Part shown: piece by piece, positions 1-6,839 of the stretch
Layout of the letters: each line of letters begins with the position of its first letter
How positions within the stretch are numbered: the stretch's first letter is position 1
Assembly: GCA_046155895.1 (NCBI GenBank)
Contig: JBJXFB010000019.1
Span: 1 to 12,769 of the forward strand
Direction of reading: 5' to 3'
Length of the DNA: 12,769 nucleotides
Source of the DNA: DASYPQ01 sp046155895
GTDB lineage: Bacteria; Planctomycetota; UBA1135; GCA-002686595
Program-made: the position numbers and the translations under genes
Notes under the pieces: generated by a model
Told to the model about the DNA's origin: nothing
The model's database searches: none
What the model saw: only the letters and a program-made list of their open reading frames with translations

Positions 1-376
1 CCGCAGCCGGGGCCGCAGCGGTTCTGCCCTCGGGGGCCGCCGGCGCGAGGCCGCGCACGTCGTCGAGGTCGGGCGGCCAGTGCAGCCAGCGCGCGCGCGG
101 TCGCCGCAGCAAGAGGCGCGCGACGCGACGGCTCGAGTCCTCGCCGACGAGCGTCATCTCGAAGCTCTCGTGACGCGCGAGGAAGCGGCGCAGGTAGCCG
201 ACGTCCTCCGCGGGGGTCAGGTCGGCATCGACGAGGAGCGTCCCGCCGCCGGGGAGGCTGCCCGAGAGCTCGTCGAGGTCGGCGATTTGCCTGACACCCG
301 CGCGGGGCGAGGTCGCCGAGACGATGCGCATCAGGTCGGTCAGACGCTCGCCCGGACCGAACAGCAGGATTCCCAT
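1..376 (-). CDS. Partial protein with receiver-like N-terminal domain (C-terminus outside window)
   Basis: The gene starts at ATG 374-376 on the minus strand with a good GGAGGG ribosome site just upstream, and runs off the left edge after 125 codons with no stop. The visible part alternates strands and helices like a response-regulator receiver: beta-1 GILLFG (2-7), beta-3 TLLVDADL (46-53) with Asp50 where a phosphoacceptor would sit, beta-4 MTLVGED (74-80) and beta-5 RWLHWPPD (96-103). The paired acidic residues normally after beta-1 and the Lys-Pro after beta-5 are missing, so it looks like a pseudo-receiver. An Ala/Pro-rich linker begins near residue 110, suggesting a second domain beyond the window. 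The function of the whole protein cannot be told; a signalling protein is the natural guess. The gene is divergent from the glycosyltransferase operon. I am confident the gene is real and unsure of the fold. Confidence 0.7.
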   Translation of the reverse strand, partial: MGILLFGPGERLTDLMRIVSATSPRAGVRQIADLDELSGSLPGGGTLLVDADLTPAEDVGYLRRFLARHESFEMTLVGEDSSRRVARLLLRRPRARWLHWPPDLDDVRGLAPAAPEGRTAAAPAA

Positions 377-445
377 CGATTCCCCTCCCTCCTCGACACT
401 CGCCCCTCCCGTCGCGGACATGGATCCCCGCCCGCGCCGGTGCAG

Positions 446-473
446 ATGGTATCGGGATCGGGAAGGCCGACAA
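446..473 (-). promoter_or_regulatory. Candidate sigma-70-type promoter for the left-edge gene
   Basis: On the minus strand a TTGTCG box (468-473) and a TACCAT box (446-451) are 16 bases apart, each matching the consensus hexamer at 4 of 6 positions. Transcription would begin about 60 bases before the ATG at 376. This is a by-eye match in the 253-base divergent intergenic region. No convincing plus-strand promoter for the glycosyltransferase operon was found there. Confidence 0.3.
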
Positions 474-629
474 GGCTTCCTTCCCCAGGAAGTCGCATCG
501 CGCGGGACGGGGAGCCGGGGCTCTCGACATTTGTCCTTGGGTTCTTCCCGCCTTCCGGGCGAACCTGGATAGGCTCGGGACTCTCGCCCGCCCACCCCGT
601 CCTCCCCTGCGATCGAAGCGCCCGGCCCC

Positions 630-1574
630 TTGGTAGAGCTCCCCCAGATCAGCGTCGTCGTCCCCGTGTTCGACGAGGAAGAGAACCTCCCGCCGCTCCA
701 CGACCAGATCGCGCGGGCGCTCACGGCTTTCGGGCGGCCCTTCGAGATCGTGTTCGTCGACGATCGCTCGGCCGACCGGAGCCTGGCCGTCATGCTCGAG
801 CTCCAGCGCGCCGATCCGCGGATCCGCGTGATCGCGCTCGGGGGGCGATCGGGCCAGACCGCGGCGATGGCGGCCGGATTCGACCACTCGCGCGGCGAGA
901 TCGTCGTGACGATCGACGGCGACCTCCAGAACGACCCGGCCGACATCCCTGCGCTCGTCACGGAGCTGGACCAGGGCTTCGACGTCGTCGCGGGCTGGCG
1001 CAAGTCGCGGCAAGACGGGTTCGTCCTGCGCCGGCTGCCCTCCCTCGTCGCCAACCGCCTGATCGCGCTCGTCTCCGGCGTCGCGATCCACGACACGGGC
1101 TGCACCCTCAAGGCCTTCCGCCGCGAGGTGGTCGACCGGCTGCCGATCTACGCCGAGCAGCACCGCTTCCTGCCCCTCCTCTCGGCCGGCATCGGGGCGC
1201 GCGTGACCGAGCGGGTCGTGAATCACCGGCCGCGGCGCTTCGGGAAGAGCAAGTACGGCCTCGGGCGCGCTTTCCGCGTCCTGCTCGACCTCTTCGTGGT
1301 CAAGATGGTCTCCTCCTTCTCGCAGCGACCGCTCTCGTACTTCGCGCTCCTCGTCCTGCCCTTCCTGGGGCTCTTCGGTCTGGCGCTCGTGACGGCGGTC
1401 CTCCACGCCGACCGGCTGACCCAGGACAAGCGCTGGGGGAACGTCGCGCTCTTCACGACCCTCGTCCTCTTCATGATCTGCGTCTATTTCCTGATGCTCG
1501 GTCTCCTGTCCGAGCTGGCGGTCAAGGCGAGCGGCATGCACCGCTCGCGGTCGCACCGTCCCCTGGCCCGATGA
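630..1574 (+). CDS. GT2 family glycosyltransferase, DPM1/GtrB-like, with C-terminal membrane anchor
   Basis: The 314-residue protein is a GT-A fold inverting glycosyltransferase that most likely moves a sugar from a nucleotide donor to a polyprenyl phosphate at the inner face of the cytoplasmic membrane. The N-terminus has the family start VVVPVFDEEENL (9-20), the nucleotide-binding VDDRSAD (43-49), and the metal-binding DGDLQNDP (96-103), all intact. The typical RSGQTAAMAAGFD (73-85), DTGCTLKAFRR (155-165) and HRPRRFGKSKYG (199-210) blocks follow. Two hydrophobic segments near 235-257 and 270-297 form the membrane hairpin usual for DPM1/GtrB/ArnC-like members. The start is TTG at 630; no better in-frame start lies nearby and the Shine-Dalgarno is weak. 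The stop overlaps the next ATG (ATGA), so the two genes are probably translationally coupled. Substrate and acceptor are not determinable from sequence. Confidence 0.93.
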   Translation: MVELPQISVVVPVFDEEENLPPLHDQIARALTAFGRPFEIVFVDDRSADRSLAVMLELQRADPRIRVIALGGRSGQTAAMAAGFDHSRGEIVVTIDGDLQNDPADIPALVTELDQGFDVVAGWRKSRQDGFVLRRLPSLVANRLIALVSGVAIHDTGCTLKAFRREVVDRLPIYAEQHRFLPLLSAGIGARVTERVVNHRPRRFGKSKYGLGRAFRVLLDLFVVKMVSSFSQRPLSYFALLVLPFLGLFGLALVTAVLHADRLTQDKRWGNVALFTTLVLFMICVYFLMLGLLSELAVKASGMHRSRSHRPLAR

Positions 1575-2602
1575 CCGGCGCGACGGCTGTCCGCGAGACC
1601 CCGCCCGAAACCGGCCGCAAGGACGCCGGCCGGGGAGCCATCTCGGTGATCATCCCGGTGCGCTTCCCGACGGCGCAGGTGCGGGACGTGGTCCTGGCGC
1701 TCAGCGCGGAGCTCGAGCGTCTGGGACGGACCTTCGACTTCATCCTGATCTTCGACGGCGTGCGAGGACCCGCGTGGGCGGAGGCGCAGGCCCTCGAGAC
1801 GGAATTCCGCGGCCGCGTGCAGCTCGTCGGCCTGCAGCAGTCGTTCGGCGAATCGGTGTGCCTGGCCGCGGGCCTCGAGCGCGCGCGCGGCAGCGTGATC
1901 GTCACGTCGCCCCACTACGTGCAGGTCGATCCGGCGGCGCTCGGGCCGATGCTCGAGCGGATCGAGGCCGGCGCCGATTTCGTGTCGCCCTGGCGCCATC
2001 CCCGCGTCGATCCGTGGCTGAACCGGCTCGAGTCCGCGCTCTTCAACTGGATCACGCGCAAGATCATCCACGTCAAGTTCCGCGACCTGAACTGCACGTT
2101 CCGCGTGTTCCGGCGGGGCGTGCTCGAGTCGATGAACCTCTACGGCGACATGTACCGGTTCCTGCCCGCGATCGCGTACCGACAGGGGTACCAGGGCGTC
2201 GAGCTCCAGGTCCGGCACCTGCGCGAGTGGGGCGGCGCCGGGCTGTTCGGGTTCGGGGTCTACGCGCGCCGGCTCCTCGACGTCTTCGGCATGCTCTTCC
2301 TCGCCAAGTTCACGCTGAAGCCGCTGCGGTTCTTCGGCGCGGTGGGAGGGCTGATCGCCCTGCCCGGCGCGATCATGTGCGCCGTGATCGTGACGCAGTA
2401 CCTCGTTCTTCCCGAATCGGGCATCTACAACCGGCCCCTCTTCTTCATCGGCTTCATCCTGATCGTGCTCGGCGTCCAGATCGTCGGATTCGGCCTGGTG
2501 GGGGAGATCATCATCTACACGCAGGCCCGCAACCTGCGCGAATACCGCATCGGCCGGATCTTCGAGCCAGGCCAGGATCGTGACGACCGAAATCGCTCGT
2601 AG
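1571..2602 (+). CDS. GT2-like membrane glycosyltransferase lacking the DxD motif
   Basis: The 343-residue protein is homologous in layout to its upstream neighbour: an N-terminal GT-A domain beginning ISVIIPVRFP (24-33), a LNCTFRVFRR block (173-182), then two membrane segments near 253-275 and 287-313. It differs at the active-site blocks. The first motif is LIFDGVRG (59-66) rather than VDDxS, and the place of the DGDLQ metal motif is taken by SPHYVQVDP (113-121), which aligns as PxY for DxD. Either the enzyme uses another metal-independent chemistry, or it is a partner or regulator of the first GT2. Only ATG 1571 makes sense as start: it overlaps the preceding stop by four bases, and the long open frame upstream is a shadow of the first GT2 gene. 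Its 3' end overlaps the next gene by 23 bases. The family call is firm and activity is open. Confidence 0.88.
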   Translation: MTGATAVRETPPETGRKDAGRGAISVIIPVRFPTAQVRDVVLALSAELERLGRTFDFILIFDGVRGPAWAEAQALETEFRGRVQLVGLQQSFGESVCLAAGLERARGSVIVTSPHYVQVDPAALGPMLERIEAGADFVSPWRHPRVDPWLNRLESALFNWITRKIIHVKFRDLNCTFRVFRRGVLESMNLYGDMYRFLPAIAYRQGYQGVELQVRHLREWGGAGLFGFGVYARRLLDVFGMLFLAKFTLKPLRFFGAVGGLIALPGAIMCAVIVTQYLVLPESGIYNRPLFFIGFILIVLGVQIVGFGLVGEIIIYTQARNLREYRIGRIFEPGQDRDDRNRS

Positions 2603-3620
2603 CGAGCCCGCGGGCGACGCGGAGCGGGATCGATTCGTCCGCGCGCACCCTCGGGGCTCCGTTTTCCATCTCGCAGGCTGGAGGATCGCGGTCGAGCGTT
2701 CCTTCGGCCACGCGCCGCGCGATCTCATGGCGGTCGATGCCGGTCGGATCGTCGGCGTCCTGCCGCTCGCGCGTTGCCGGAAGCTCCTGGGCGGCGCCGA
2801 TCTCGTCTCGGTGCCCTATGGCGTCTACGGCGGGCCGATCGGGGAGACGCCCGAGGTCGAGCGCGCGCTGATCGCCGAGTCCGTGGCGCTGGGAAGGCGC
2901 GAGAAGGTCGGCCGCGTCGAATTCCGGTGCGTCCAGGATCCAGGCGTCCCGGAACTCGCGCCCTCGGAGCTCTACGCGACCTTCGTGCGCGACCTTCCGG
3001 ACACCGTGGACGAGGTGATGACGCGCATGCCCAAGCGCGCGCGCGCGGAGGTGCGCAAGGCGATCGAGAAGCACGGGCTCTCGATGGAGGAAGGCGGACG
3101 GTACGTGCCCGATCTCGCACGGCTCTTCGGGGAGAGCAAGCAGCGCCTGGGATCGCCGGGACTCCCGCGGGCGTGGTTCGAGGCGCTCGCCGGTGAACTC
3201 GGCGAGTCGTGCGTCTGCCACGCCGCCGTCCGCGGAGGGGAGGTCGTCGCGGCGACGATGTCCTTCGTCCACGGCGACACGATCTGCTTCTACTACATCG
3301 GCACGACGGCGGAAGCCAACCGGACGTTCAACGCGACGAACTTCCTCACGACGCGGCTGCAGGAATGGGGCGTCGGGAAGGGGCTCCGGCGCTTCGACCT
3401 CTCGCGCAGCCGCGTCGGGACGGGCGCCTACTCGTTCAAGGAGAACCAGGGCTTCACGGCGACGCCGCTCGCCTACCGCTACGCGCTGATCGGGAGCCGC
3501 GGCCTGCCGGCGCTGACGCCGAGCAATCCGAAGACGAAGGCGCTGCAGGAGACCTGGTCGCGCCTGCCGGGCTGGCTCGCGCGCGGATTGTCGGGCCGCT
3601 TGTCGCGCTACCTGCCCTGA
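2580..3620 (+). CDS. FemAB-like GNAT protein, exosortase (XrtA/PEP-CTERM) associated type
   Basis: The 346-residue protein resembles FemAB/acyl-transferases encoded in exosortase-linked exopolysaccharide clusters. It has two GNAT-like halves. The C-terminal signature is clear: FDLSRSRVGTGAYSFKENQG (272-291), then PLAYRY (296-301) and a tail with SNPKTK (315-320) and WSRLPGWLARGLS (326-338), matching the pattern FDFGRS-GTG-FK-NWGF and NP-W-RLP of that family. Members are thought to transfer an amino-acid or acyl group in extracellular polysaccharide or cell-wall synthesis; the substrate is unknown. The GTG start at 2580, with AGGA eight or so bases before it, overlaps the preceding gene by 23 bases and makes this the third gene of the operon. 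No exosortase or PEP-CTERM protein is present here, so that link rests on family knowledge. The 3' end overlaps gmhB on the other strand by 13 bases. Confidence 0.82.
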   Translation: MTTEIARSEPAGDAERDRFVRAHPRGSVFHLAGWRIAVERSFGHAPRDLMAVDAGRIVGVLPLARCRKLLGGADLVSVPYGVYGGPIGETPEVERALIAESVALGRREKVGRVEFRCVQDPGVPELAPSELYATFVRDLPDTVDEVMTRMPKRARAEVRKAIEKHGLSMEEGGRYVPDLARLFGESKQRLGSPGLPRAWFEALAGELGESCVCHAAVRGGEVVAATMSFVHGDTICFYYIGTTAEANRTFNATNFLTTRLQEWGVGKGLRRFDLSRSRVGTGAYSFKENQGFTATPLAYRYALIGSRGLPALTPSNPKTKALQETWSRLPGWLARGLSGRLSRYLP

Positions 3621-4201
3621 CGGACGTCCGCGGCGATCGCGCGCGCGGCCGCGAGGACGTCGGGGACGAAGCGCTCCGGCGCGCGGCCGGCGCGGGTCAT
3701 GCGCTCGAGCTCCGCTTCGCCCTTCCCGGTCGCGACGAGGATCCCGCGCGCGCCGACCGCGGCGCCGGCGGCGAGATCGCGCTCGGCGTCGCCGACGACG
3801 TAGCTCCGCTCGAGATCGAGGCCGAGATCGCGAGCCGCGGCGAGCAGCATCCCGGGCTTGGGCTTGCGGCACTCGCACTCGCGGCGGAAGGGACCGGAAC
3901 CCTCGCTGGGGTGGTGCGGGCAGGCGTAGATGCCGTCGAGGCTCGCCCCGCCGCGTGCGATCTCGGCCTGGAGGCAGGCGTGGATCTGCGCCAGCTCCGG
4001 CTCGGTGAGGAGACCGCGCGCCACCGCGGACTGGTTCGTCGCGAGGACGACCGCGAAACCGGCGCGCGACAGCAGGGCGACGGCCTCGGCGGCCGCAGGG
4101 AAGAGCTCGAGGTCCGCGCTCTTCGTCACCCAGTCGGCTTCGACCGTCAGCGTGCCGTCGCGGTCGAGGAAGACCGCCGGCCGGCGCGCTCCCCGGGTCA
4201 C
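3608..4201 (-). CDS. gmhB: D-glycero-D-manno-heptose 1,7-bisphosphate 7-phosphatase (HAD family)
   Basis: The 197-residue HAD phosphatase has every expected block: the nucleophile motif FLDRDGT (11-17), TNQS (55-58), the zinc-binding set CPHH (94-97) with C109 and C111, RKPKPGM (112-118), and VGDAERD (136-142). The zinc loop separates the GmhB/HisB-N group from other HAD enzymes. GmhB removes the 7-phosphate from heptose bisphosphate during ADP-heptose (or GDP-heptose) synthesis for lipopolysaccharide core or S-layer glycan. The start is GTG at 4201, overlapping the TGA of the PEGA lipoprotein gene as GTGA, so it is probably translated by coupling. The stop lies inside the end of the convergent FemAB-like gene. 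No hldE or gmhA homologue is in the window. A histidinol-phosphatase role is possible but less likely without his genes. Confidence 0.9.
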   Translation of the reverse strand: MTRGARRPAVFLDRDGTLTVEADWVTKSADLELFPAAAEAVALLSRAGFAVVLATNQSAVARGLLTEPELAQIHACLQAEIARGGASLDGIYACPHHPSEGSGPFRRECECRKPKPGMLLAAARDLGLDLERSYVVGDAERDLAAGAAVGARGILVATGKGEAELERMTRAGRAPERFVPDVLAAARAIAADVRQGR

Positions 4202-4611
4202 GGCTCCCCGGTGCGCTCGAGGCGCACGAACACGTTGCCGGGCGAGTACGCCTGCCGGACCTTGAAGGGCTCGAAGAAGTCCTCGAGGTTCAGCCACATG
4301 GGGAAGCGCCACGTGCCTGGCCCGATCGACATGTCGCGCCACAGGACGATGTCCGAGCGCCGCCCGTGCTCGACGCGCAGCGTGACGGGCGCGTAGCCCG
4401 GCATCAGGATCTCGACCCGGTGCGTGTCGTTGGTCGGCAGCGAGAGCCGGCAGGGAGTCACGAATCCGCTGTCCTTGCGGTCGACCACGACCCGCGCGCC
4501 GGGCGGATCCGTGGAGAAGGAGACCGCGGTCCGGGAGAGGCCGAACGCCGTGCATCCGCTGCCGAGGAGCAGGATGGCGATCGCCGCGGCTGACTGGAGG
4601 GCTCTTTCCAT
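4198..4611 (-). CDS. PEGA-domain lipoprotein
   Basis: This is a 137-residue protein. A short charged N-terminus (MER) is followed by a hydrophobic stretch AAAIAILLLG (8-17) and Cys20, a lipoprotein-type signal, although the residue at -3 to the Cys is Gly rather than the usual Leu. A PEGA domain follows, roughly 30-80: VSFSTDPPGARVVVD (30-44), then TPCRLSLP (52-59) and VEILMPGYAPVTL (66-78), the pattern of small surface domains often linked to cell-envelope polysaccharide or S-layer proteins. The C-terminal part contains WRFPMWLNLEDFFEP (101-115) and has no recognised motif. The start ATG at 4609-4611 gives a sensible signal peptide, with a weak GGGA upstream. The gene is first of a pair with gmhB. 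It is probably anchored to the inner or outer membrane; its role is unknown. Confidence 0.82.
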   Translation of the reverse strand: MERALQSAAAIAILLLGSGCTAFGLSRTAVSFSTDPPGARVVVDRKDSGFVTPCRLSLPTNDTHRVEILMPGYAPVTLRVEHGRRSDIVLWRDMSIGPGTWRFPMWLNLEDFFEPFKVRQAYSPGNVFVRLERTGEP

Positions 4612-4728
4612 CGTGGGTGCGTCCCGATTGTCGAATCCGGATCCGTCGCGGGCAAGGATCCCGGCGCCTCGGTCGTCCCGGGGCTCGCGACAGTTGCCAA
4701 GGACCTTCGGCTTTGGAACCCTTCCGGC

Positions 4729-6150
4729 GTGAGCGCGAAGGACCCGACGGCGCGCTGGATCCTTTTTTTCGCCCTCCTGATCGGCCTCGACCGGTTCTGG
4801 AGGCTCTCTCGCTGGAGCCTGTGGTTCGACGAGACCGCGACCTGGACCGACGCGCAGGTCGGCCCCGGGCAGTCGGAGATCGGCCACCCGCTGGGCTACC
4901 GCGCGATCGCCATGACGGTCGACTGGCTCGGCGGCGTCCCCGACGAGTTCGCGCTCCGCTTCCTGCCCGCGCTCGCGGGCTGGCTGGCGGTTCCCCTCAC
5001 GTACTGGGCCTTCAAGCCGCTCGCGGGCCGGAGGCGAGCGGCGGCGGCTGCGCTCCTCGTCGCGGCGAGCTCCTGGCACGTGTACTGGTCGCAGAACGCG
5101 CGCTTCTACACGATGGCGCAGGACGTGTCGCTCCTCGGGGCGGGGCTCCTGCTCCGGGGCCTGTGGGGGAGGAAGACGGTGCTCTCGGCGCTCGGCTTCG
5201 CCTGCGCCGGCGCGGCAGCGCTGTTCCACCCCTCGGCGGGACTGGTGCTCCCCGCGCTCGCCGTGGCGCCCCTCCTCCTGCGGCTCGTGCGCGGCTTGCG
5301 CCCGCTCCCCGACGTGCGCGTGGCGATCGGGATCCTCCTCCTGTTCGCCGTGGCGCTCCTCGTGCGCTACGACTGGGCCTGGCGGACGATCGCGACCTAC
5401 GTCTACAACAAGCCGCAGAGCAGTCCCGTCCACCTGCTCCTGACGACCGGTTTCTACGTCACGCCGCTCCTCTGCGTGGGTGCGCTGGCCGGGACGATCC
5501 TCGCCTGCCTGCGCCGCGATGCCCGCCACGTCTTCGTGGGGGCCGTCGCCATCCTCGTCCTGGCAGCCGCGCTCCTGATGTCGCTTTTCGCGCGGATCTC
5601 GGCCCAGTACGTGTTCGTCGTGCTGCCCTGGATCGCGCTGCTCGCCTGCGTGCCGCTCGACGCGAGCGAGGAGGGGCAGGAGGCGCCCGAGGCTCGCGCT
5701 CCGCTCGGCTACCTCCGCGCGGCCTGGCTGGCCGTCCTGGTCCTGCCCGCGCTCGCGACGAGCGTGCTCTACTTCACCGTGCGCGCGGGCGAGCGTCCGC
5801 GCTGGCGCGAGGCCTACGAGTACGTCTGGACCCAGCGCGAGGAGGGCGACCTCGTCCTCGGGATGGAGGCCAGCGTCGGCGAGTACTACCTGAACCCGTC
5901 GGCGACGGATCTGCGGCACCCGACGCACGTCGGATGGCTCGACAGCTGGCGCGCGCGCGAGCCTTTCGTGTGGGCCGAGCACGCGCGGCGGACCTGGCTG
6001 ATCCTGAACCCCGAGCAGCTCTACGACTGGAACCCGGACGACGCGGCGCGCATGCGGCGGTTCCTGGCGGAGGAGTGCCGGCTCGTGATGTGCTATCCGC
6101 TGTACGTCGAGAGCCGCGACTTGTCGGTGTGGGTCTACGTGCGCGGCTGA
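4729..6150 (+). CDS. GT-C membrane glycosyltransferase (GT39/ArnT-like)
   Basis: This is a 473-residue polytopic membrane protein with about nine or ten hydrophobic segments between residues 9 and 349 and a soluble tail from about 350. The first outside loop carries SLWFDETATW (30-39); the acidic pair DE (34-35) is the catalytic signature of polyprenyl-phosphate-sugar-dependent GT-C enzymes. SQNARFYTMA (121-130) matches the second conserved loop motif of this group. Such enzymes move sugars from lipid-phosphate donors to lipids, glycans or proteins on the outer face of the membrane. The donor could be made by the DPM1-like GT2 at 630-1574, although that gene is in a separate transcription unit. 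The start is GTG 4729, giving a short charged N-terminus before the first helix; the Shine-Dalgarno is weak. The gene is divergent from the PEGA-gmhB pair, 117 bases apart. Its TGA forms the left end of a large inverted repeat. Confidence 0.85.
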   Translation: MSAKDPTARWILFFALLIGLDRFWRLSRWSLWFDETATWTDAQVGPGQSEIGHPLGYRAIAMTVDWLGGVPDEFALRFLPALAGWLAVPLTYWAFKPLAGRRRAAAAALLVAASSWHVYWSQNARFYTMAQDVSLLGAGLLLRGLWGRKTVLSALGFACAGAAALFHPSAGLVLPALAVAPLLLRLVRGLRPLPDVRVAIGILLLFAVALLVRYDWAWRTIATYVYNKPQSSPVHLLLTTGFYVTPLLCVGALAGTILACLRRDARHVFVGAVAILVLAAALLMSLFARISAQYVFVVLPWIALLACVPLDASEEGQEAPEARAPLGYLRAAWLAVLVLPALATSVLYFTVRAGERPRWREAYEYVWTQREEGDLVLGMEASVGEYYLNPSATDLRHPTHVGWLDSWRAREPFVWAEHARRTWLILNPEQLYDWNPDDAARMRRFLAEECRLVMCYPLYVESRDLSVWVYVRG

Positions 6151-6275
6151 GACGACGACCGGAATACGGTACCAGGTCAATTCTGGCGGCCTCCGAGAGG
6201 AGTCGCTGCATTCGCGGGGTCGCCTCTCGGAGGCCGCAAGAATTGACCTGGTACCGTATTCCGGTCGTCGTCTCA
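6148..6275. repeat. 128-nt near-perfect inverted repeat spanning two convergent stop codons
   Basis: The arms are 6148-6200 and 6223-6275, 53 bases each, with a single mismatch (G6185 opposite A6238), around a 22-base centre (6201-6222). The outer part of the arm includes GGAATACGGTACCAGGTCAA (6161-6180); the inner part is a GC-rich stem GCGGCCTCCGAGAGG (6186-6200). The first three bases are the TGA of the GT-C gene and the last three are the TGA of efp read on the other strand, so the whole gap between the two genes is palindrome. It would form an extremely stable hairpin in either transcript and could stop transcription from both sides, though no T-tract follows. The KpnI-like GGTACC core and the GGTCAATT block resemble REP-type elements spread by TnpA-REP (RAYT) transposases. 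That origin is inference, and no transposase is in the window. Confidence 0.95.
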
Positions 6276-6839
6276 GTTCTGACGGCCCTGGAACTCGCCG
6301 TCGACCGTGCTGATCTTGATCTCGTCGCCGACGGAGATGTGGGGCGGCACCTTGACGCGCAGGCCCGTCTCGACGACCGCTTCCTTCTTCACGTTCGTGG
6401 CCGTATTCCCGCGCGTCGCGTTCTCGGCCTCGATGACCTTGAGCGTGACGCTCGAGGGGAGCTCGATGCCGATCGGGGTCGTGCCGTGGAAGGTCACGGA
6501 AACGGGCGTGTTCTCGCGCACGTAGCCCATCACGTCGGAGACCAGGTCCTCGGGCACCTGGAACTGCTCGAAGCTCTCCTGGTCCATGAAGTGGAAGCCC
6601 GTGGAGTCCTTGTAGAGGTACTCGCACTTTTTCTTGTCGAGGTAGGCGACCTCGAAGGCGTCGCTCGAGCCCCAGCGCTGCGGCGTGACGACGCCGCTGG
6701 CGAGGTTCTTGACCTTGGCGTGGATGACCGCGCGCAGGTTTCCCGGCGTGTGGTGGTGGTATTCGGTGATGAGCAGCAGGTCGCCGCGCTCGCCGACGAT
6801 CACGGTGCCTTTACGCAATTCGGTGGCTCGGACGGTCAT
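6273..6839 (-). CDS. efp: Translation elongation factor P, with Asn at the tip residue
   Basis: The 188-residue protein is full length for EF-P, which binds between the P and E sites of the ribosome and relieves stalling at consecutive prolines. Domain I (1-63) ends in an SSDAFEVAYLD block (58-68). Domain III shows the C-terminal signature: GNTATNVKKEAVVETGL (144-160) followed by VKVPPHISVGDEIKI (162-176) and DGEFQGR (180-186). The domain I tip reads HTPGNLRA (30-37). Position 34 lines up without gaps with Lys34 of E. coli EF-P (PGK) and is Asn here, so the usual lysine modification is impossible at that site. The neighbouring Arg36 is the only basic tip residue. ATG 6837-6839 is the start; no clear Shine-Dalgarno precedes it. 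The stop lies in the right arm of the 128-nt palindrome. No modification enzyme gene is nearby. Confidence 0.95.
   Translation of the reverse strand: MTVRATELRKGTVIVGERGDLLLITEYHHHTPGNLRAVIHAKVKNLASGVVTPQRWGSSDAFEVAYLDKKKCEYLYKDSTGFHFMDQESFEQFQVPEDLVSDVMGYVRENTPVSVTFHGTTPIGIELPSSVTLKVIEAENATRGNTATNVKKEAVVETGLRVKVPPHISVGDEIKISTVDGEFQGRQN

Noticed and set aside
324..572. 82-codon plus-strand frame in the left intergenic region
   Set aside because: No ribosome site, Arg/Ser-rich translation, and it overlaps the start and leader of the left-edge gene.
80..2602. 840-codon open frame on the plus strand
   Set aside because: Only the part from ATG 1571 encodes a recognisable protein. The upstream part is Arg/Pro-rich and lies antisense to the left-edge gene and out of frame with the first GT2.
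1484..3878. Long minus-strand open frames opposite the GT2 and FemAB genes
   Set aside because: Low-complexity Arg/Ala/Glu-rich translations typical of antisense frames in very GC-rich DNA; no family motifs, while the plus strand has clear ones.
4612..4728. Possible sigma-54 (-24/-12) promoter on the minus strand with a TTGGCA string
   Set aside because: The GC pair required at the -12 position is absent at the right spacing; no convincing -24/-12 promoter was found anywhere in the window.
6148..6275. CRISPR repeat or tRNA-like element
   Set aside because: It is one inverted pair with no repeat-spacer array and no cloverleaf arms; it is better described as a REP-like palindrome.
4198..6627. 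809-codon minus-strand open frame
   Set aside because: Only the last 137 codons (PEGA lipoprotein) are real; the rest is antisense to the GT-C gene and reads through the palindrome and efp out of frame.
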